Source of the DNA: Oscillospiraceae bacterium | GTDB lineage: Bacteria > Bacillota > Clostridia > Oscillospirales > Oscillospiraceae | Assembly: GCA_022799035.1 (NCBI GenBank) | Contig: JAAWNQ010000013.1 | Location: 1-54,565, forward strand | Length of the DNA stretch: 54,565 bases | Direction: 5' to 3' | In this document: positions 17,477 through 26,928 of the stretch, one piece after another | How the letters are laid out: every line of letters begins with the position of its first letter | Numbering within the stretch: position 1 is the stretch's first letter | The notes under the pieces: model-generated | Seen by the model: only the letters and a program-made list of their open reading frames with translations | Database searches by the model: none | Told to the model about the DNA's origin: nothing | Translations under genes and position numbers: made by a program

Positions 17477-18419
17477 AAGCGCTGTGACCGGGGGAGAATA
17501 CCGTCTCCCCCCCCGCCTTCCGACACCCCTCCGGGGCATAATTCCACCGCTCCAAAACCGTCCCCTCGTCCACAAAATACCGGGGCTCCTCCGGCCCTTC
17601 TGTCTCAGGCAGCACGTCGATGATCAGCAGCTTCAGCTTCATCCGCTCGGGCAGGATGGACTTGATGTATACCGACACCCGGTCCCCCTCCCGGACCCCC
17701 GCCCTGTACTCGGCCAGCCCCGACAGGTTGGGGGACAGCTCCACAAAGGCCCCGTATTCCTTCAGTCCCCGCACATACCCCGGCACCGTCATCCCGGGCC
17801 GGAACAGGGCCGCGTTCTCCGCCCAGGTCCCCAGTAGCTCTCGGTGGGTCAGCACCACCCGTCCCAGCTCCCGATCCAGGGAGAGCACGGCGGCCAGGAT
17901 CTCCTGCCCCGCCCGCAACCGGTCGGAGGGGTGACCGATCCGGGATACGCTGAGCCGTTCCACCCCGATCATGGAGGGCACCCCGCACCCGATATCCACA
18001 AAGGCCCCAAAGGGTTCCAGATGGGTCACAGTGGCGGGCACCACCTGCCCGGGGATCCAGTGGTCCAGGAACCAGCCCAGGGCCATCTCCTGGGCCCTCC
18101 GCCGGGAGAGCAGGAGGCTATCCCCCTCCATCCCCGTTACCACAAAGCTCACCGGCTTCCCCACCCGGGAGAGGATGGCGATATCCCGGGTGGTCCCCTC
18201 GGCAATGCCCAGGGCGGTCTCCTCCCGGGGGATCCGTCCCTGGAAGGGGCCGACCTTCACCAGCAGATGATGGTCCTCGTCACATAAAAGGGCGGTCCCC
18301 TCCAGCACTGTTCCGGCGGTCATGGCCCGGGCCAGGGACTCCCTGTCCCCACAGGCGGCGATATTTTCCGGCCTGTGGAGCAAACGGCCCTCGGGGAGAA
18401 AACAAGTCGTCAATGTCAC
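17475..18419 (-). CDS. S1-domain RNA-binding protein
   Basis: This 314-residue protein carries tandem OB/S1 domains. The clearest are VPATVTHLEPFGAFVDIG, ending with VVLTHRELLGTW, and VPGYVRGLKEYGAFVELSP. A degenerate first S1-like unit precedes them (AGTVLEGTALLCDEDH). The GTG at 18419 is chosen because AGAAAGGATCTG lies just before it; an in-frame ATG 15 codons upstream has no ribosome site. It resembles RpsA/IspH-linked S1 proteins, but with fewer repeats than a true ribosomal protein S1. A role in RNA binding or translation is inferred; it stands alone. Confidence 0.8.
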   Translation of the reverse strand: MTLTTCFLPEGRLLHRPENIAACGDRESLARAMTAGTVLEGTALLCDEDHHLLVKVGPFQGRIPREETALGIAEGTTRDIAILSRVGKPVSFVVTGMEGDSLLLSRRRAQEMALGWFLDHWIPGQVVPATVTHLEPFGAFVDIGCGVPSMIGVERLSVSRIGHPSDRLRAGQEILAAVLSLDRELGRVVLTHRELLGTWAENAALFRPGMTVPGYVRGLKEYGAFVELSPNLSGLAEYRAGVREGDRVSVYIKSILPERMKLKLLIIDVLPETEGPEEPRYFVDEGTVLERWNYAPEGCRKAGGETVFSPGHSA

Positions 18420-18478
18420 CAGATCCTTTCTGTTTGCCTTAACCTTCGAAGCTATGATATGCAATGGGACAACTTGAA

Positions 18479-18507
18479 TTGACAGGAAGCCCTCCGGCTT
18501 TTATAAT
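18479..18507 (+). promoter_or_regulatory. Perfect-consensus sigma-A promoter of the DUF951 gene
   Basis: TTGACA (18479-18484), exactly 17 nt, TATAAT (18502-18507). Both hexamers are perfect, which is rare. The start codon follows 27 nt after the -10. Confidence 0.85.
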
Positions 18508-18534
18508 AAATAGAAAGGAAAGGGGGCGGACCGC

Positions 18535-18720
18535 TTGGATGTCCGTGTAGGAGATATTCTGGAGCTGAAAAAGACCCACCCCTGCGGCAGCCGCCAGTGG
18601 CAGGTGCTGCGGGTGGGGATGGATTTCAAGCTTCGCTGTCTGGGCTGTGGACACGAGCTGATGACCACCCGGGTGAAGGCGGAAAAAAGCGTCAAACGGA
18701 TCCTCCCCCGGGAGGATTGA
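18535..18720 (+). CDS. DUF951 family small protein
   Basis: This 61-residue protein matches DUF951: it starts with VRVGDILELKKTHPCGS, then WQVLRVGMDFKLRCLGCGHE, and has a basic tail. The conserved Cys residues in HPCG and CLGC could bind metal. The start is TTG, preceded by AAAGGAAAGGGGG. In many Firmicutes this family sits near rpsF/ychF or parB-type genes; here it precedes pyrH by 133 nt. Function unknown, but a perfect promoter suggests strong constitutive expression. Confidence 0.85.
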   Translation: MDVRVGDILELKKTHPCGSRQWQVLRVGMDFKLRCLGCGHELMTTRVKAEKSVKRILPRED

Positions 18721-18853
18721 CCCCCGCCTTTTTTCGCGAACAATTTGTAAAAACTTTGGATTCCCCCTATGCAAAAGCGTAAATTTATATTAAAATAAAG
18801 GGAAGAAAAAGGGAGGTATCCCTTGAGTAAAACCAGAGCGGAGTGATGGGAAT

Positions 18854-19576
18854 ATGGCAAGCCCGGTATATCATAGAGTTCTGTTGAAGATCAGCGGGGA
18901 AGCCCTGGCGGGGGACGCGGGCCGGGGACTGGACTTTGACGTGATCGGCCAGGTCTCCAAGGTCATCAAAAAGTGTGTGGAGGCCGGCGTCCAGGTTGGG
19001 GTCGTGGTAGGCGGCGGCAATTTCTGGCGGGGAGTCAAGGACGGAGGCGACCGGATGGAGCGCACCCGGGCCGACCACATGGGCATGCTGGCCACCTCCA
19101 TCAACGCCCTGGCCGTGGCTGATGTGTTGGAACAGCACGGGGTCCCTGTAAGAGTCCAGACCGCCATTGAGATCAAATCCATCGCCGAGCCCTATATCCG
19201 GTCCCGGGCCATCCGGCACCTGGAGAAGGGGAGGGTGGTCATCTTCGGCTGCGGCACGGGAAATCCCTTCTTCTCCACTGACACCGCCGCCGTCCTCCGG
19301 GCCGCCGAGATCGACGCCGACGTGATCCTCCTGGCCAAGAATATCGACGGGGTCTACTCCGCCGATCCCCGGAAGGACGCCAACGCCGTGAAATATGACC
19401 ATATCACCTATGAGGAGGTCCTTGCCCAGCATCTGCAGGTCATGGATTCCACCGCCACCAGCCTGTCCATGGACAATCACATTCCCGTCATGCTCTTTGC
19501 CCTCAAGGACCCGGAAAATATCTACCGGGTGGTCATGGGGGAGAAAATAGGAACCCTTATCAAGGAGGTACAGTAA
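18854..19576 (+). CDS. pyrH: UMP kinase
   Basis: This 240-residue hexameric amino-acid-kinase-fold enzyme phosphorylates UMP to UDP. The N-terminus [14 protein letters not shown], the segment [13 protein letters not shown], the UMP-binding [14 protein letters not shown] and the segment [13 protein letters not shown] are diagnostic. It opens the conserved pyrH-frr-uppS-cdsA-dxr-rseP-ispG-polC order. rpsB and tsf, which normally precede pyrH, are not here. frr begins 1 nt after its stop codon. Confidence 0.96.
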   Translation: MASPVYHRVLLKISGEALAGDAGRGLDFDVIGQVSKVIKKCVEAGVQVGVVVGGGNFWRGVKDGGDRMERTRADHMGMLATSINALAVADVLEQHGVPVRVQTAIEIKSIAEPYIRSRAIRHLEKGRVVIFGCGTGNPFFSTDTAAVLRAAEIDADVILLAKNIDGVYSADPRKDANAVKYDHITYEEVLAQHLQVMDSTATSLSMDNHIPVMLFALKDPENIYRVVMGEKIGTLIKEVQ

Positions 19577-19577
19577 A

Positions 19578-20132
19578 ATGCTGGATATTCTCAAAGACTT
19601 TGAAGACAAGATGAATAAGACCGTGGACGTGGTGATCAGTGATTTCGCCTCTGTCCGAGCAGGGCGGGCCAACGCCGCCGTGCTGGATAAGATCCAGGTG
19701 GATTATTACGGCACTCCCACCCCCATCCAGCAGGTGGCCGGGATCTCTTCCCCCGACCCCCGGAGCCTGATGATCACCCCCTGGGACAAGACCATGCTGA
19801 AAGCCATTGAGAAGGCCATTCTGGCCTCCGAGCTGGGGATCACCCCCCAGAACGATGGACAGGTCATCCGTCTGGCCTTCCCCCAGCTCACCGAGGAGCG
19901 GCGGAAGGAACTGACCAAACAGGTGCGCAAATACGCCGAGAACGGTAAGGTGGCGGTCCGGAACATCCGCCGGGACGCCATGGATAAGCTGAAGGCCGCC
20001 GAGAAGAAGAACGAACTCACCGAGGACGACCGGAAGCTGGGAGAGAAGGACCTCCAGGATCTCACCGACAAGATCTGCAAGAAGCTGGACGACCTGTGTG
20101 AGAAGAAGGAAAAGGAGCTTATGGCCGTGTAA
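19578..20132 (+). CDS. frr: Ribosome recycling factor
   Basis: This 184-residue factor splits post-termination ribosomes with EF-G. The signature SVRAGRANAAVLDKIQVDYYG, PLTEERRK-like LTEERRKELTKQVRKYAE and the helical C-terminus are complete. It begins one base after the pyrH stop codon with a GGAGGTACAG ribosome site inside pyrH, so translation is coupled. Confidence 0.96.
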   Translation: MLDILKDFEDKMNKTVDVVISDFASVRAGRANAAVLDKIQVDYYGTPTPIQQVAGISSPDPRSLMITPWDKTMLKAIEKAILASELGITPQNDGQVIRLAFPQLTEERRKELTKQVRKYAENGKVAVRNIRRDAMDKLKAAEKKNELTEDDRKLGEKDLQDLTDKICKKLDDLCEKKEKELMAV

Positions 20133-20159
20133 GGCTCCTTCAAAAAGCCATATTCAACC

Positions 20160-20190
20160 GGATTTCCCGCCGTTCCCCGGCGGGAAATCC
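20160..20190 (+). other. Stable hairpin between frr and uppS
   Basis: A perfect 12-bp stem (GGATTTCCCGCC, 20160-20171, with GGCGGGAAATCC, 20179-20190) and a 7-nt loop. No T-run follows, so it is not a classical terminator. It may stabilise or process the operon mRNA. Confidence 0.6.
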
Positions 20191-20286
20191 CTTGCTATCG
20201 GAATACCCCGGGGGATCGACCGCCCCAGCGTAAACAAGCCCGCTCCCGCCCTATCCTGTTTTCACTCTTCTTCCGGAGGTGACCCC

Positions 20287-21027
20287 ATGCCCCTCTTCGC
20301 CAAAAAGGACGAGACCAAGGTGGACTACTCCCGCCTTCCCCAACACATAGCCATCATCATGGACGGCAACGGCCGCTGGGCCAAGGGCCGGGGCCTGCCC
20401 CGGACGGCGGGCCACGCCGCGGGGGCGGAGACCTTCCGTACCATCGCCACCTACTGCCGGGAGATCGGAATAAAATATCTGACGGTCTACGCCTTCTCCA
20501 CCGAAAACTGGAAGCGTCCCATGGCGGAGGTCTCCGCTATCATGGGCCTGCTGAAAAAGTATCTCATGGAGGCCATCCGGGACATGGAGAAGGAGAAGGT
20601 CCGCTTCGTTTTCTTCGGGGACCTGACCCCTCTGCCTGCCGAGCTCCGGGAATTAGCGGAGGAGACCCAGGCCCGTTCCGCTGTGTATGAGGGCTGTCAG
20701 GTGAACATCTGCCTGAACTATGGGGGAAGGGATGAGATCCTGCGGGCGGCCAGGGCCTTGGCTGCGGAATGCGCGGAGGGAAAACGGAGCCCGGAGGAGC
20801 TGACAGAGGAGGACGTTTCCAACTGTCTCTGGTCTGCCGGGATCCCCGACCCTGACCTTGTGATCCGTCCCAGCGGGGAGGAACGGATCTCCAATTTCCT
20901 GCTGTGGCAGTCGGCCTACGCGGAATACTATTTTACCGATGTGTGCTGGCCGGATTTTGACAAAGAAGAACTTCGCAAGGCGCTGGCGGCCTATCAAAGC
21001 CGTTCCCGCCGGTTTGGAGGAGTGTAG
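20287..21027 (+). CDS. uppS: Undecaprenyl diphosphate synthase (cis-prenyltransferase)
   Basis: This 246-residue enzyme makes the C55 lipid carrier for peptidoglycan. The catalytic Asp lies in HIAIIMDGNGRWAKGRGLPR. YAFSTENWKRP and the pyrophosphate-binding IRPSGEERISNFLLWQSAY are also present. ATG 20287 follows a strong GGAGGTGACCCC site. cdsA begins 2 nt after the stop codon. Confidence 0.96.
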   Translation: MPLFAKKDETKVDYSRLPQHIAIIMDGNGRWAKGRGLPRTAGHAAGAETFRTIATYCREIGIKYLTVYAFSTENWKRPMAEVSAIMGLLKKYLMEAIRDMEKEKVRFVFFGDLTPLPAELRELAEETQARSAVYEGCQVNICLNYGGRDEILRAARALAAECAEGKRSPEELTEEDVSNCLWSAGIPDPDLVIRPSGEERISNFLLWQSAYAEYYFTDVCWPDFDKEELRKALAAYQSRSRRFGGV

Positions 21028-21029
21028 GT

Positions 21030-21845
21030 ATGGGAAAACGGGTGTTAGTGGCGGTGGTATGTATCCCGCTCATCTTTGTGGTCTTTTATTTTCTGCCTCC
21101 CATTGGTCTGCCCATTGCCATCTCTCTGCTCTCTATGATCGCGCTCCATGAGGTGCTTTGGTCCACTGGGTTTGTGAAAAATCTCTGGATATCCGGGTTG
21201 TCCATAGTCCTCTCCGGGCTGGTTCCCTTCTGGATCTATATTGGCGGGGGGATGAACTCCGCCCTGGCGGGGATCTTTGTCTACTTTGTGGTGATGTTCC
21301 TTATCGCGATCTCCAGTCACTATACGGTGACCCTGGAGAAAATGGGCGGCTCCTTCTTTTTTGCCGTACTCATCCCCTATTTTCTCTCCTCCTTTGTCCG
21401 GCTGAGCAATATGGAGCTGGGAGGGTTTTTGATCCTGCTCCCTCTGGTGGTATCCTTTGCCAGTGACGCCTTTGCCCTCTTTGCCGGTATGGCCTTCGGC
21501 AGGCATAAGCTGGCCCCCGCCCTCTCCCCGAAAAAAACGGTGGAGGGCGCCCTGGGTGGGCTTACGGCGGCGGTGGTGTTCTGTATGCTGTACGGCCTTA
21601 TCCTGGAAAAGGGCTTTCAAGTGGAGGCAAACTATCTCCTGCTGGCCCTCTATGGCCTGCTGGGGAGCCTGGTGGCCCAGCTGGGGGACCTCTCCTTTTC
21701 CTATATCAAGCGGCAGTATGGGCTGAAGGATTTCGGCAATATTTTTCCCGGACACGGAGGGGTGCTGGACCGGTTTGACAGCGTCATCTTTTGCGCCCCT
21801 CTTATAGAGCTTCTCATCAGCTATTTTCCCGCCTTGGGGGGGTGA
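21030..21845 (+). CDS. cdsA: Phosphatidate cytidylyltransferase
   Basis: This 271-residue integral membrane enzyme makes CDP-diacylglycerol from phosphatidate and CTP. About seven to eight hydrophobic segments are visible. The family signature is complete at the C-terminus: SYIKRQYGLKDFGNIF, then PGHGGVLDRFDS. It lies tightly between uppS and dxr in an envelope-precursor operon. Confidence 0.95.
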   Translation: MGKRVLVAVVCIPLIFVVFYFLPPIGLPIAISLLSMIALHEVLWSTGFVKNLWISGLSIVLSGLVPFWIYIGGGMNSALAGIFVYFVVMFLIAISSHYTVTLEKMGGSFFFAVLIPYFLSSFVRLSNMELGGFLILLPLVVSFASDAFALFAGMAFGRHKLAPALSPKKTVEGALGGLTAAVVFCMLYGLILEKGFQVEANYLLLALYGLLGSLVAQLGDLSFSYIKRQYGLKDFGNIFPGHGGVLDRFDSVIFCAPLIELLISYFPALGG

Positions 21846-21849
21846 GACC

Positions 21850-22989
21850 ATGGGTAAAGTCGTATCTCTGTTGGGGTCCACCGGCTCCATCGGCCGCCAG
21901 TCTCTGGATGTCATTGGAGCCTTGGACTATCAGGTGGCGGCCCTCACCGCCAACCGAAATGTGGAACTTTTAGAGGCCCAATGCCGGAGGTTTTCCCCCA
22001 AGCTGGCAGTCTGTATGGACCCGGAAGCCGCCCAGGCCCTGAGGATCAAGCTGGCGGATACCAACGTCAAGGTGTCCCAAGGGATGGATGGACTTCTGGA
22101 GGCGGCGGTGATGGAGGCCGATGTAGTCCTCACCGCCGTCATGGGTATGGTGGGCCTTCGCCCCACCCTGGAGGCCCTGAAGCTGGGACGCCGCGTGGCT
22201 TTGGCCAATAAGGAAACTCTGGTCTGTGCCGGAGAGCTGGTAATGGACGCCGCCCGCCGCCACGGGGGCGAGGTGATCCCGGTGGACTCGGAGCACTCGG
22301 CCATCTTCCAGTCCCTCCAAGGCTGCGGGGACCGGGGGGAAGTGAAGCGGCTCATCCTAACCGCCTCCGGCGGGCCTTTTTTTGGAAAGACCCGGGCGGA
22401 GCTGGAGAAGGTGAGGGTGGAGGACGCCCTCAAGCACCCCAACTGGTCCATGGGGGCCAAGATCACCGTGGACTCGGCCACCATGATGAACAAGGGCCTG
22501 GAGGTCATCGAGGCCATGCGCCTTTATGATATGCCCTTAGAAAAAATTTCTGTGGTGATCCACCGGGAGAGTATCATTCACTCCCTGGTGGAATACTGTG
22601 ATAACGCCATCCTGGCCCAGCTTGGCACGGCGGATATGCGTCTGCCCATCCAGTACGCCCTCACCTGGCCGGAGCGGGTCCCCGGTCCCGCCGAGCCTCT
22701 GGATCTGCTCCAATGTCCCAGCCTTACCTTCCGTCCCCCCGACTTGGAGAACTTTCCCTGCTTGGGGTTGGCCATGGAGGCGGCAAGTGTGGGCGGTACG
22801 CGGACAGCCATCCTGAACGGGGCCAATGAGGAGGCTGTTTCGCAATTTTTGGAGGGGGAAATCCCCTTTTTAACAATCTGTTCACAGGTTGAAAAGTCCC
22901 TTAACCGGGTCTCAGTTGTACAAAGTCCGTCTCTGGAGGACATTTTGGAGGCCGACCAGGCCGCCCGGAGGATCGCCCGGGAACTGTAA
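21850..22989 (+). CDS. dxr: 1-deoxy-D-xylulose 5-phosphate reductoisomerase
   Basis: This 379-residue NADPH-dependent enzyme is the second step of the MEP isoprenoid pathway. The dinucleotide loop LLGSTGSIGRQSLDV, ALANKETLV, the metal-binding IPVDSEHSAIFQ, and WSMGAKITVDSATMMNKGLE are all intact. It lies 4 nt after cdsA. The later MEP enzyme IspG is encoded two genes downstream. Confidence 0.96.
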   Translation: MGKVVSLLGSTGSIGRQSLDVIGALDYQVAALTANRNVELLEAQCRRFSPKLAVCMDPEAAQALRIKLADTNVKVSQGMDGLLEAAVMEADVVLTAVMGMVGLRPTLEALKLGRRVALANKETLVCAGELVMDAARRHGGEVIPVDSEHSAIFQSLQGCGDRGEVKRLILTASGGPFFGKTRAELEKVRVEDALKHPNWSMGAKITVDSATMMNKGLEVIEAMRLYDMPLEKISVVIHRESIIHSLVEYCDNAILAQLGTADMRLPIQYALTWPERVPGPAEPLDLLQCPSLTFRPPDLENFPCLGLAMEAASVGGTRTAILNGANEEAVSQFLEGEIPFLTICSQVEKSLNRVSVVQSPSLEDILEADQAARRIAREL

Positions 22990-23040
22990 AACAGGCAGAA
23001 TAACCCAGGTTTTCCGCCTGATTCCTAAAGGGGGAACAGT

Positions 23041-24132
23041 ATGCTCTACATCCTTATTGCCAGCTTAATGTTCGGAATTCTTATCGCTCTCCATGAATTC
23101 GGTCACTTTGCCGCCGCAAAGCTCTGCGGGGTGAAGGTGAACGAGTTCGCCATCGGCATGGGCCCCCTGGTGCTGCACAGGCAGGGGAAGGAGACGGAGT
23201 ACTCCCTGCGCCTTTTCCCCATCGGCGGCTTCTGTGCCATGGAGGGGGAGGAGGAGGGGAAATCCTTGGACCCCAGGGCTTTCCCCAACCGGCCCTGGTG
23301 GCAGCGGATGATCATTTTGCTGGCGGGAGTCTTTATGAACTTCCTTACTGGCCTTATCATTATTTTGGTTCTGCTGGCCCCGGCGGAGGGCTTCCGGACG
23401 GCGGTGATTTCCGGCTTTTCCACGGATGTGACCGTTCAGGCCCAAGGGGTTCTTCAGGCGGGGGACAGGATCATCCGGGTGGACGGTCACGCCGTCTATC
23501 TTCAGCCCGACGTGTCTTTTTTCCTGAGCCGTATAACGGGAAGCCAGGTGGATCTGGAGGTGGAGCGGGAGGGGAAAAAGCTCTCTCTCCCGGGGGTTCC
23601 CCTGACCGCTGTGACCCAGCCGGACGGCTCGGAGCGGCTTATGCTGGGGATCTATATGCAGGAATTTGAGAAGGCCACCCTCCTGGCCAAGCTGAGATAT
23701 ACCTGGCTGGAGGCGGCGGACAATGTACGCATGGTCTGGTACAGCCTGAGTGAGCTTTTGCGGGGGGCTGTGGGCCTGCGGGATATGTCCGGCCCTGTGG
23801 GTATCATCGATATGGTGGGCCAGGTGGGCCAAGCGGGGGCCTCGGCCGCCGAGGCGGCGGGAAGCTCCGCCTTCCTGGGGGCCTTGCAGGGGATCCTCAG
23901 CTTTACTTCCTTCATCTCCATCAATCTGGCGGTGATGAACCTGCTACCCATTCCAGCCCTGGACGGCGGACAGATCTTTTTCATGGGGGTGAATGGGGTC
24001 TATACCGCCTTCACCAAGAAAAAGATGGATCCCAAGTATCTGGGGTGGGTCTCGGCGGCGGGGTTTGTCTGCCTGATGGCCCTGATGCTGGCGGTGACCA
24101 TCAGCGATATTCTGAAAAAGTTTGGGGTGTAG
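23041..24132 (+). CDS. rseP: RseP/SpoIVFB-type site-2 membrane metalloprotease
   Basis: This 363-residue intramembrane zinc protease cleaves anti-sigma factors and signal-peptide remnants. The zinc motif HEFGH is in the first transmembrane helix, the third ligand in [12 protein letters not shown] near the C-terminus, and a PDZ domain ([16 protein letters not shown]) lies between them. This RasP-like position after dxr is conserved in Firmicutes. Its natural substrate cannot be told from context, though the membrane partner of the ECF factor at 7956-9008 would be one candidate. Confidence 0.94.
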   Translation: MLYILIASLMFGILIALHEFGHFAAAKLCGVKVNEFAIGMGPLVLHRQGKETEYSLRLFPIGGFCAMEGEEEGKSLDPRAFPNRPWWQRMIILLAGVFMNFLTGLIIILVLLAPAEGFRTAVISGFSTDVTVQAQGVLQAGDRIIRVDGHAVYLQPDVSFFLSRITGSQVDLEVEREGKKLSLPGVPLTAVTQPDGSERLMLGIYMQEFEKATLLAKLRYTWLEAADNVRMVWYSLSELLRGAVGLRDMSGPVGIIDMVGQVGQAGASAAEAAGSSAFLGALQGILSFTSFISINLAVMNLLPIPALDGGQIFFMGVNGVYTAFTKKKMDPKYLGWVSAAGFVCLMALMLAVTISDILKKFGV

Positions 24133-24136
24133 CGTC

Positions 24137-25174
24137 ATGACGAGACAGATCAGGGTGGGGGACGTGCTGGTGGGAGGAGGCGCCCCCGTCTCCATCCAGT
24201 CCATGTGCAACACCCCCACTCAGGACGTGGAGGCCACCGTGGCCCAGATCAAGAGGCTGGAGTCCGCCGGGTGCGAGATCATCCGGATGGCCGTCCCCGA
24301 TATGGCGGCGGCCCAGGCGGTGGGGGAGATCCGGAAAAACATCTCCATCCCCCTGGTGGTGGATATCCACTTCGATTACAAGCTGGCCCTGGAGTGCGTC
24401 CGCCAGGGCTGTGACGCGGTGCGGATCAACCCCGGTAACATCGGCGGACCGGAAAAGGTGGCCGCCGTGGCGAAGGCTTGTAAAGGGAAAGGGCTTCCCA
24501 TTCGCATCGGGGTCAACGGCGGCTCCCTGGAGAAGCCCCTGCTGGCCAAATATGGGGGTGTGACGGCGGAGGCTCTGGTGGAAAGCGCCTTTGGGCATAT
24601 CAGGCTGTTGGAGGAGTGCGGCTTCTCTGATATCTGTGTCTCCCTCAAATCCTCCTCGGTGCCCATCACTATGAGGGCCTATGAGCTGATGAGCCGAGAA
24701 AGTGATTTTCCTTTACATATTGGAGTGACCGAAACGGGAACTCCCAAGATGGGGATCTTGAAGTCGGCTGTTGGTATCGGGGGCCTTCTGGCCATGGGGA
24801 TCGGGGATACCGTCCGGGTGTCCCTCTCCGCCGACCCGGTGGAGGAGGTCTATGCCGCCCGGGATATTTTGAAGGCCGCCGGGGTGCGGAAGGATGGGCC
24901 GGAGCTTATCTCCTGCCCCACCTGCGGGCGGACACGGATCGACCTTATCGCCCTGGCCCATGAGGTGGAGGAGCGGCTGAAAACAGTGGACAAGCCCATC
25001 ACGGTGGCCGTCATGGGCTGCGTGGTCAATGGCCCCGGGGAGGCTTCCGCCGCCGACGTGGGCATCGCCGGGGGCGTGGGGGAGGGCCTTCTCTTCAAGA
25101 AGGGGGAGATCGTGAAGAAGGTCCCCCAGGAAGTCCTGGTAGATGAATTGTTCAGATTGATCGAGAGCCTGTGA
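24137..25174 (+). CDS. ispG: 4-hydroxy-3-methylbut-2-en-1-yl diphosphate synthase
   Basis: This 345-residue iron-sulfur enzyme catalyses the penultimate MEP step. The N-terminal TIM-barrel part has [14 protein letters not shown] and VRINPGNIG. The cluster Cys residues lie in [12 protein letters not shown] and [16 protein letters not shown] 24137 follows GGGGTG located inside the rseP end; an upstream TTG would overlap rseP and lacks support. Confidence 0.96.
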   Translation: MTRQIRVGDVLVGGGAPVSIQSMCNTPTQDVEATVAQIKRLESAGCEIIRMAVPDMAAAQAVGEIRKNISIPLVVDIHFDYKLALECVRQGCDAVRINPGNIGGPEKVAAVAKACKGKGLPIRIGVNGGSLEKPLLAKYGGVTAEALVESAFGHIRLLEECGFSDICVSLKSSSVPITMRAYELMSRESDFPLHIGVTETGTPKMGILKSAVGIGGLLAMGIGDTVRVSLSADPVEEVYAARDILKAAGVRKDGPELISCPTCGRTRIDLIALAHEVEERLKTVDKPITVAVMGCVVNGPGEASAADVGIAGGVGEGLLFKKGEIVKKVPQEVLVDELFRLIESL

Positions 25175-25200
25175 TAGGGCGGGTTTGGAACCCGCCCCTA
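25175..25200. repeat. REP-like palindrome after ispG
   Basis: The stem GGGCGGGTT (25177-25185) pairs with AACCCGCCC (25189-25197), with terminal TA/TA symmetry. It overlaps nothing coding and has no T-run. It looks like a dispersed short palindromic repeat, but only one clear copy is in this window. Confidence 0.45.
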
Positions 25201-25230
25201 CAAAAGAAAATTACTTTCAGGGGGGAGAGA

Positions 25231-26886
25231 ATGAAAGGGATGGGAAGAGTCGGGGCTGTGATTTTTGGAATGGCCCTTCTTTTGTCTGCCTGCACCCTCT
25301 CCCCGGGGGTGGAAACGCCCCTTCCGGTTCCCAGTCCTGCCCCGGTGGAGAGCCCTGGGACCTCGCCGGATAGGTGGGAGATGGGCGCTGTGCGGACGGG
25401 ATACTTTGGGGAGAACGGCTGGGAGGACAGAAGAAGACTGGAGCCGGGAGAGCTGGAGGAGCTGTTTACGGAATGGGGCTTTTCAGAGGATGAGTCCTTT
25501 TACCAGCACCGCACCCCGGAGGGAGAGTTGGACCTGACCCTCTATCTGGACGAGGAGGGGGAGCGGGGGATCGGATTTTGGGGCGACCTGGAGGAAGGAA
25601 TTGGCCGTAGGGACGGCTTCGCCTTTGAGGGGTTCTCCTCACCGGAGGGGTGGGGGGACTGGTACGGCTGGCGGGATCCCTACGCCCTTCCCCCGGTGGA
25701 GCGAAACGATGTGATCCTGGACTGCTGGGAGGAGTGGGAGTACAGCGGGAGCCGGAGGATGGAGGGCTGCGTCTACGCGAAGGTGGACGATCCCCGTTTC
25801 AACGACCCGGACCGGGTCCCGTTGTATGAGGCAAGCTATACCTATGACGAGGAGACCCGGACCCTGGAGCATAGGGGGCTGTGGCACAATTTCTCCCTGA
25901 CGGGAAGTCCCAGAGCTTACGACAGCTGGTATGACGAGCAGGGGCGGCTCTGCTGTGAGGAGGGCTATATCACCCACGGCAGTCTGGACTATTATTACAT
26001 TTATAGGGATGGAAGCATGGCCCCGGTTTACTGCCTCTATGTGGATCACTACGGGGATTCCCTGGAGACCTACCCGGTGCTGATCCGCTACCCGGAGCCC
26101 CTTGTCCCCCTGCCTCTGCCCGAGGGGAGCCCCCTGATCCTGGCGGGGGAGGAGCTGGAGTCCGCTATTATGATGGACATTCCCGGCGGTGGGTACGGCT
26201 TTTCCAAGGACGCCGCCGCCAACCTGGAGGGCTGGTTTCAGCTGTTGGGATTTCAGGAGGAAGAGCCCTTCTATGAGGATCACGACAGGGATGGATTCCT
26301 GCGCCTGCGGCTCTGGTATGACGAGGAGAGCGGTATGGGGCTGGGGATCCGATACCGGGACTATGGGGATCCCTAGGGGATCTGCCTCCGAGGCTTTGGA
26401 TTCACCACCACCAGCTGGGCGGAGCGGGATCCGGAGGCGGAAAAATCTGGCTTTGGCTGGTACCGCTGGGAGGATCCGTATACGCTGCCTGAGGATGCGG
26501 AGGAAATATCGGGCTATGAGGAGCGAAGGGAATATGACCAGACTGGGCGTCTGATCAGCGTAACATCCTATGGTGTGCTCGAAGAGGGGTCGGATACGGT
26601 GGAGCAGCCGATGGAGATCTACTTCATGAAATATGAGTATGACAAGGCAGGCGTGCTTTTCCATCGCCAGTTTGGGCATAACCTTCTATGGGGCGCCACA
26701 ACCAATCCCGGTAGGGACGGTTATTATGATGACCGGGGCCGCCTTGTCTATGAGTACGGCTACATCACCCACGGAAGCACGGATACCTATTACATTTACG
26801 AGGGGGAGGAGGAAAAGCCCTCCTATGCCCTCTATCTGGATGATAATCTGGGGGCCGATTTTCCCGAGTTTGTCCGATACCGATAG
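25231..26886 (+). pseudogene. Duplicated-domain lipoprotein gene interrupted by an in-frame amber codon
   Basis: The lipoprotein signal MKGMGRVGAVIFGMALLLSAC starts at 25231 after a GGGGGGAG site. Translation would stop at TAG 26374-26376, giving 381 residues. The same frame stays open after the TAG to 26886, and the continuation completes a second copy of the same domain. Unit 1 (ELEELFTEWGF ... GWRDPYALP ... EEGYITHGSLDYYYIY) aligns with unit 2 (NLEGWFQLLGF ... RWEDPYTLP ... EYGYITHGSTDTYYIY). The stop lies inside unit 2, consistent with CAG changed to TAG. The truncated product may still be made. Family and function unknown. It sits between ispG and polC, where no such gene is usual. Confidence 0.75.
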
Positions 26887-26928
26887 AGGCCGATACACAA
26901 GAAATTTGGAAAAGGAACCGAGGAAACC

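Noticed and set aside
18702..18740. Terminator after the DUF951 gene
   Set aside because: ATCCTCC/GGAGGAT pairs, but the T-run is more than 10 nt away, so read-through into pyrH is possible.
26370..26380. Programmed read-through or pyrrolysine at the amber codon
   Set aside because: No PYLIS-like structure was recognised and the protein is not a methylamine methyltransferase.
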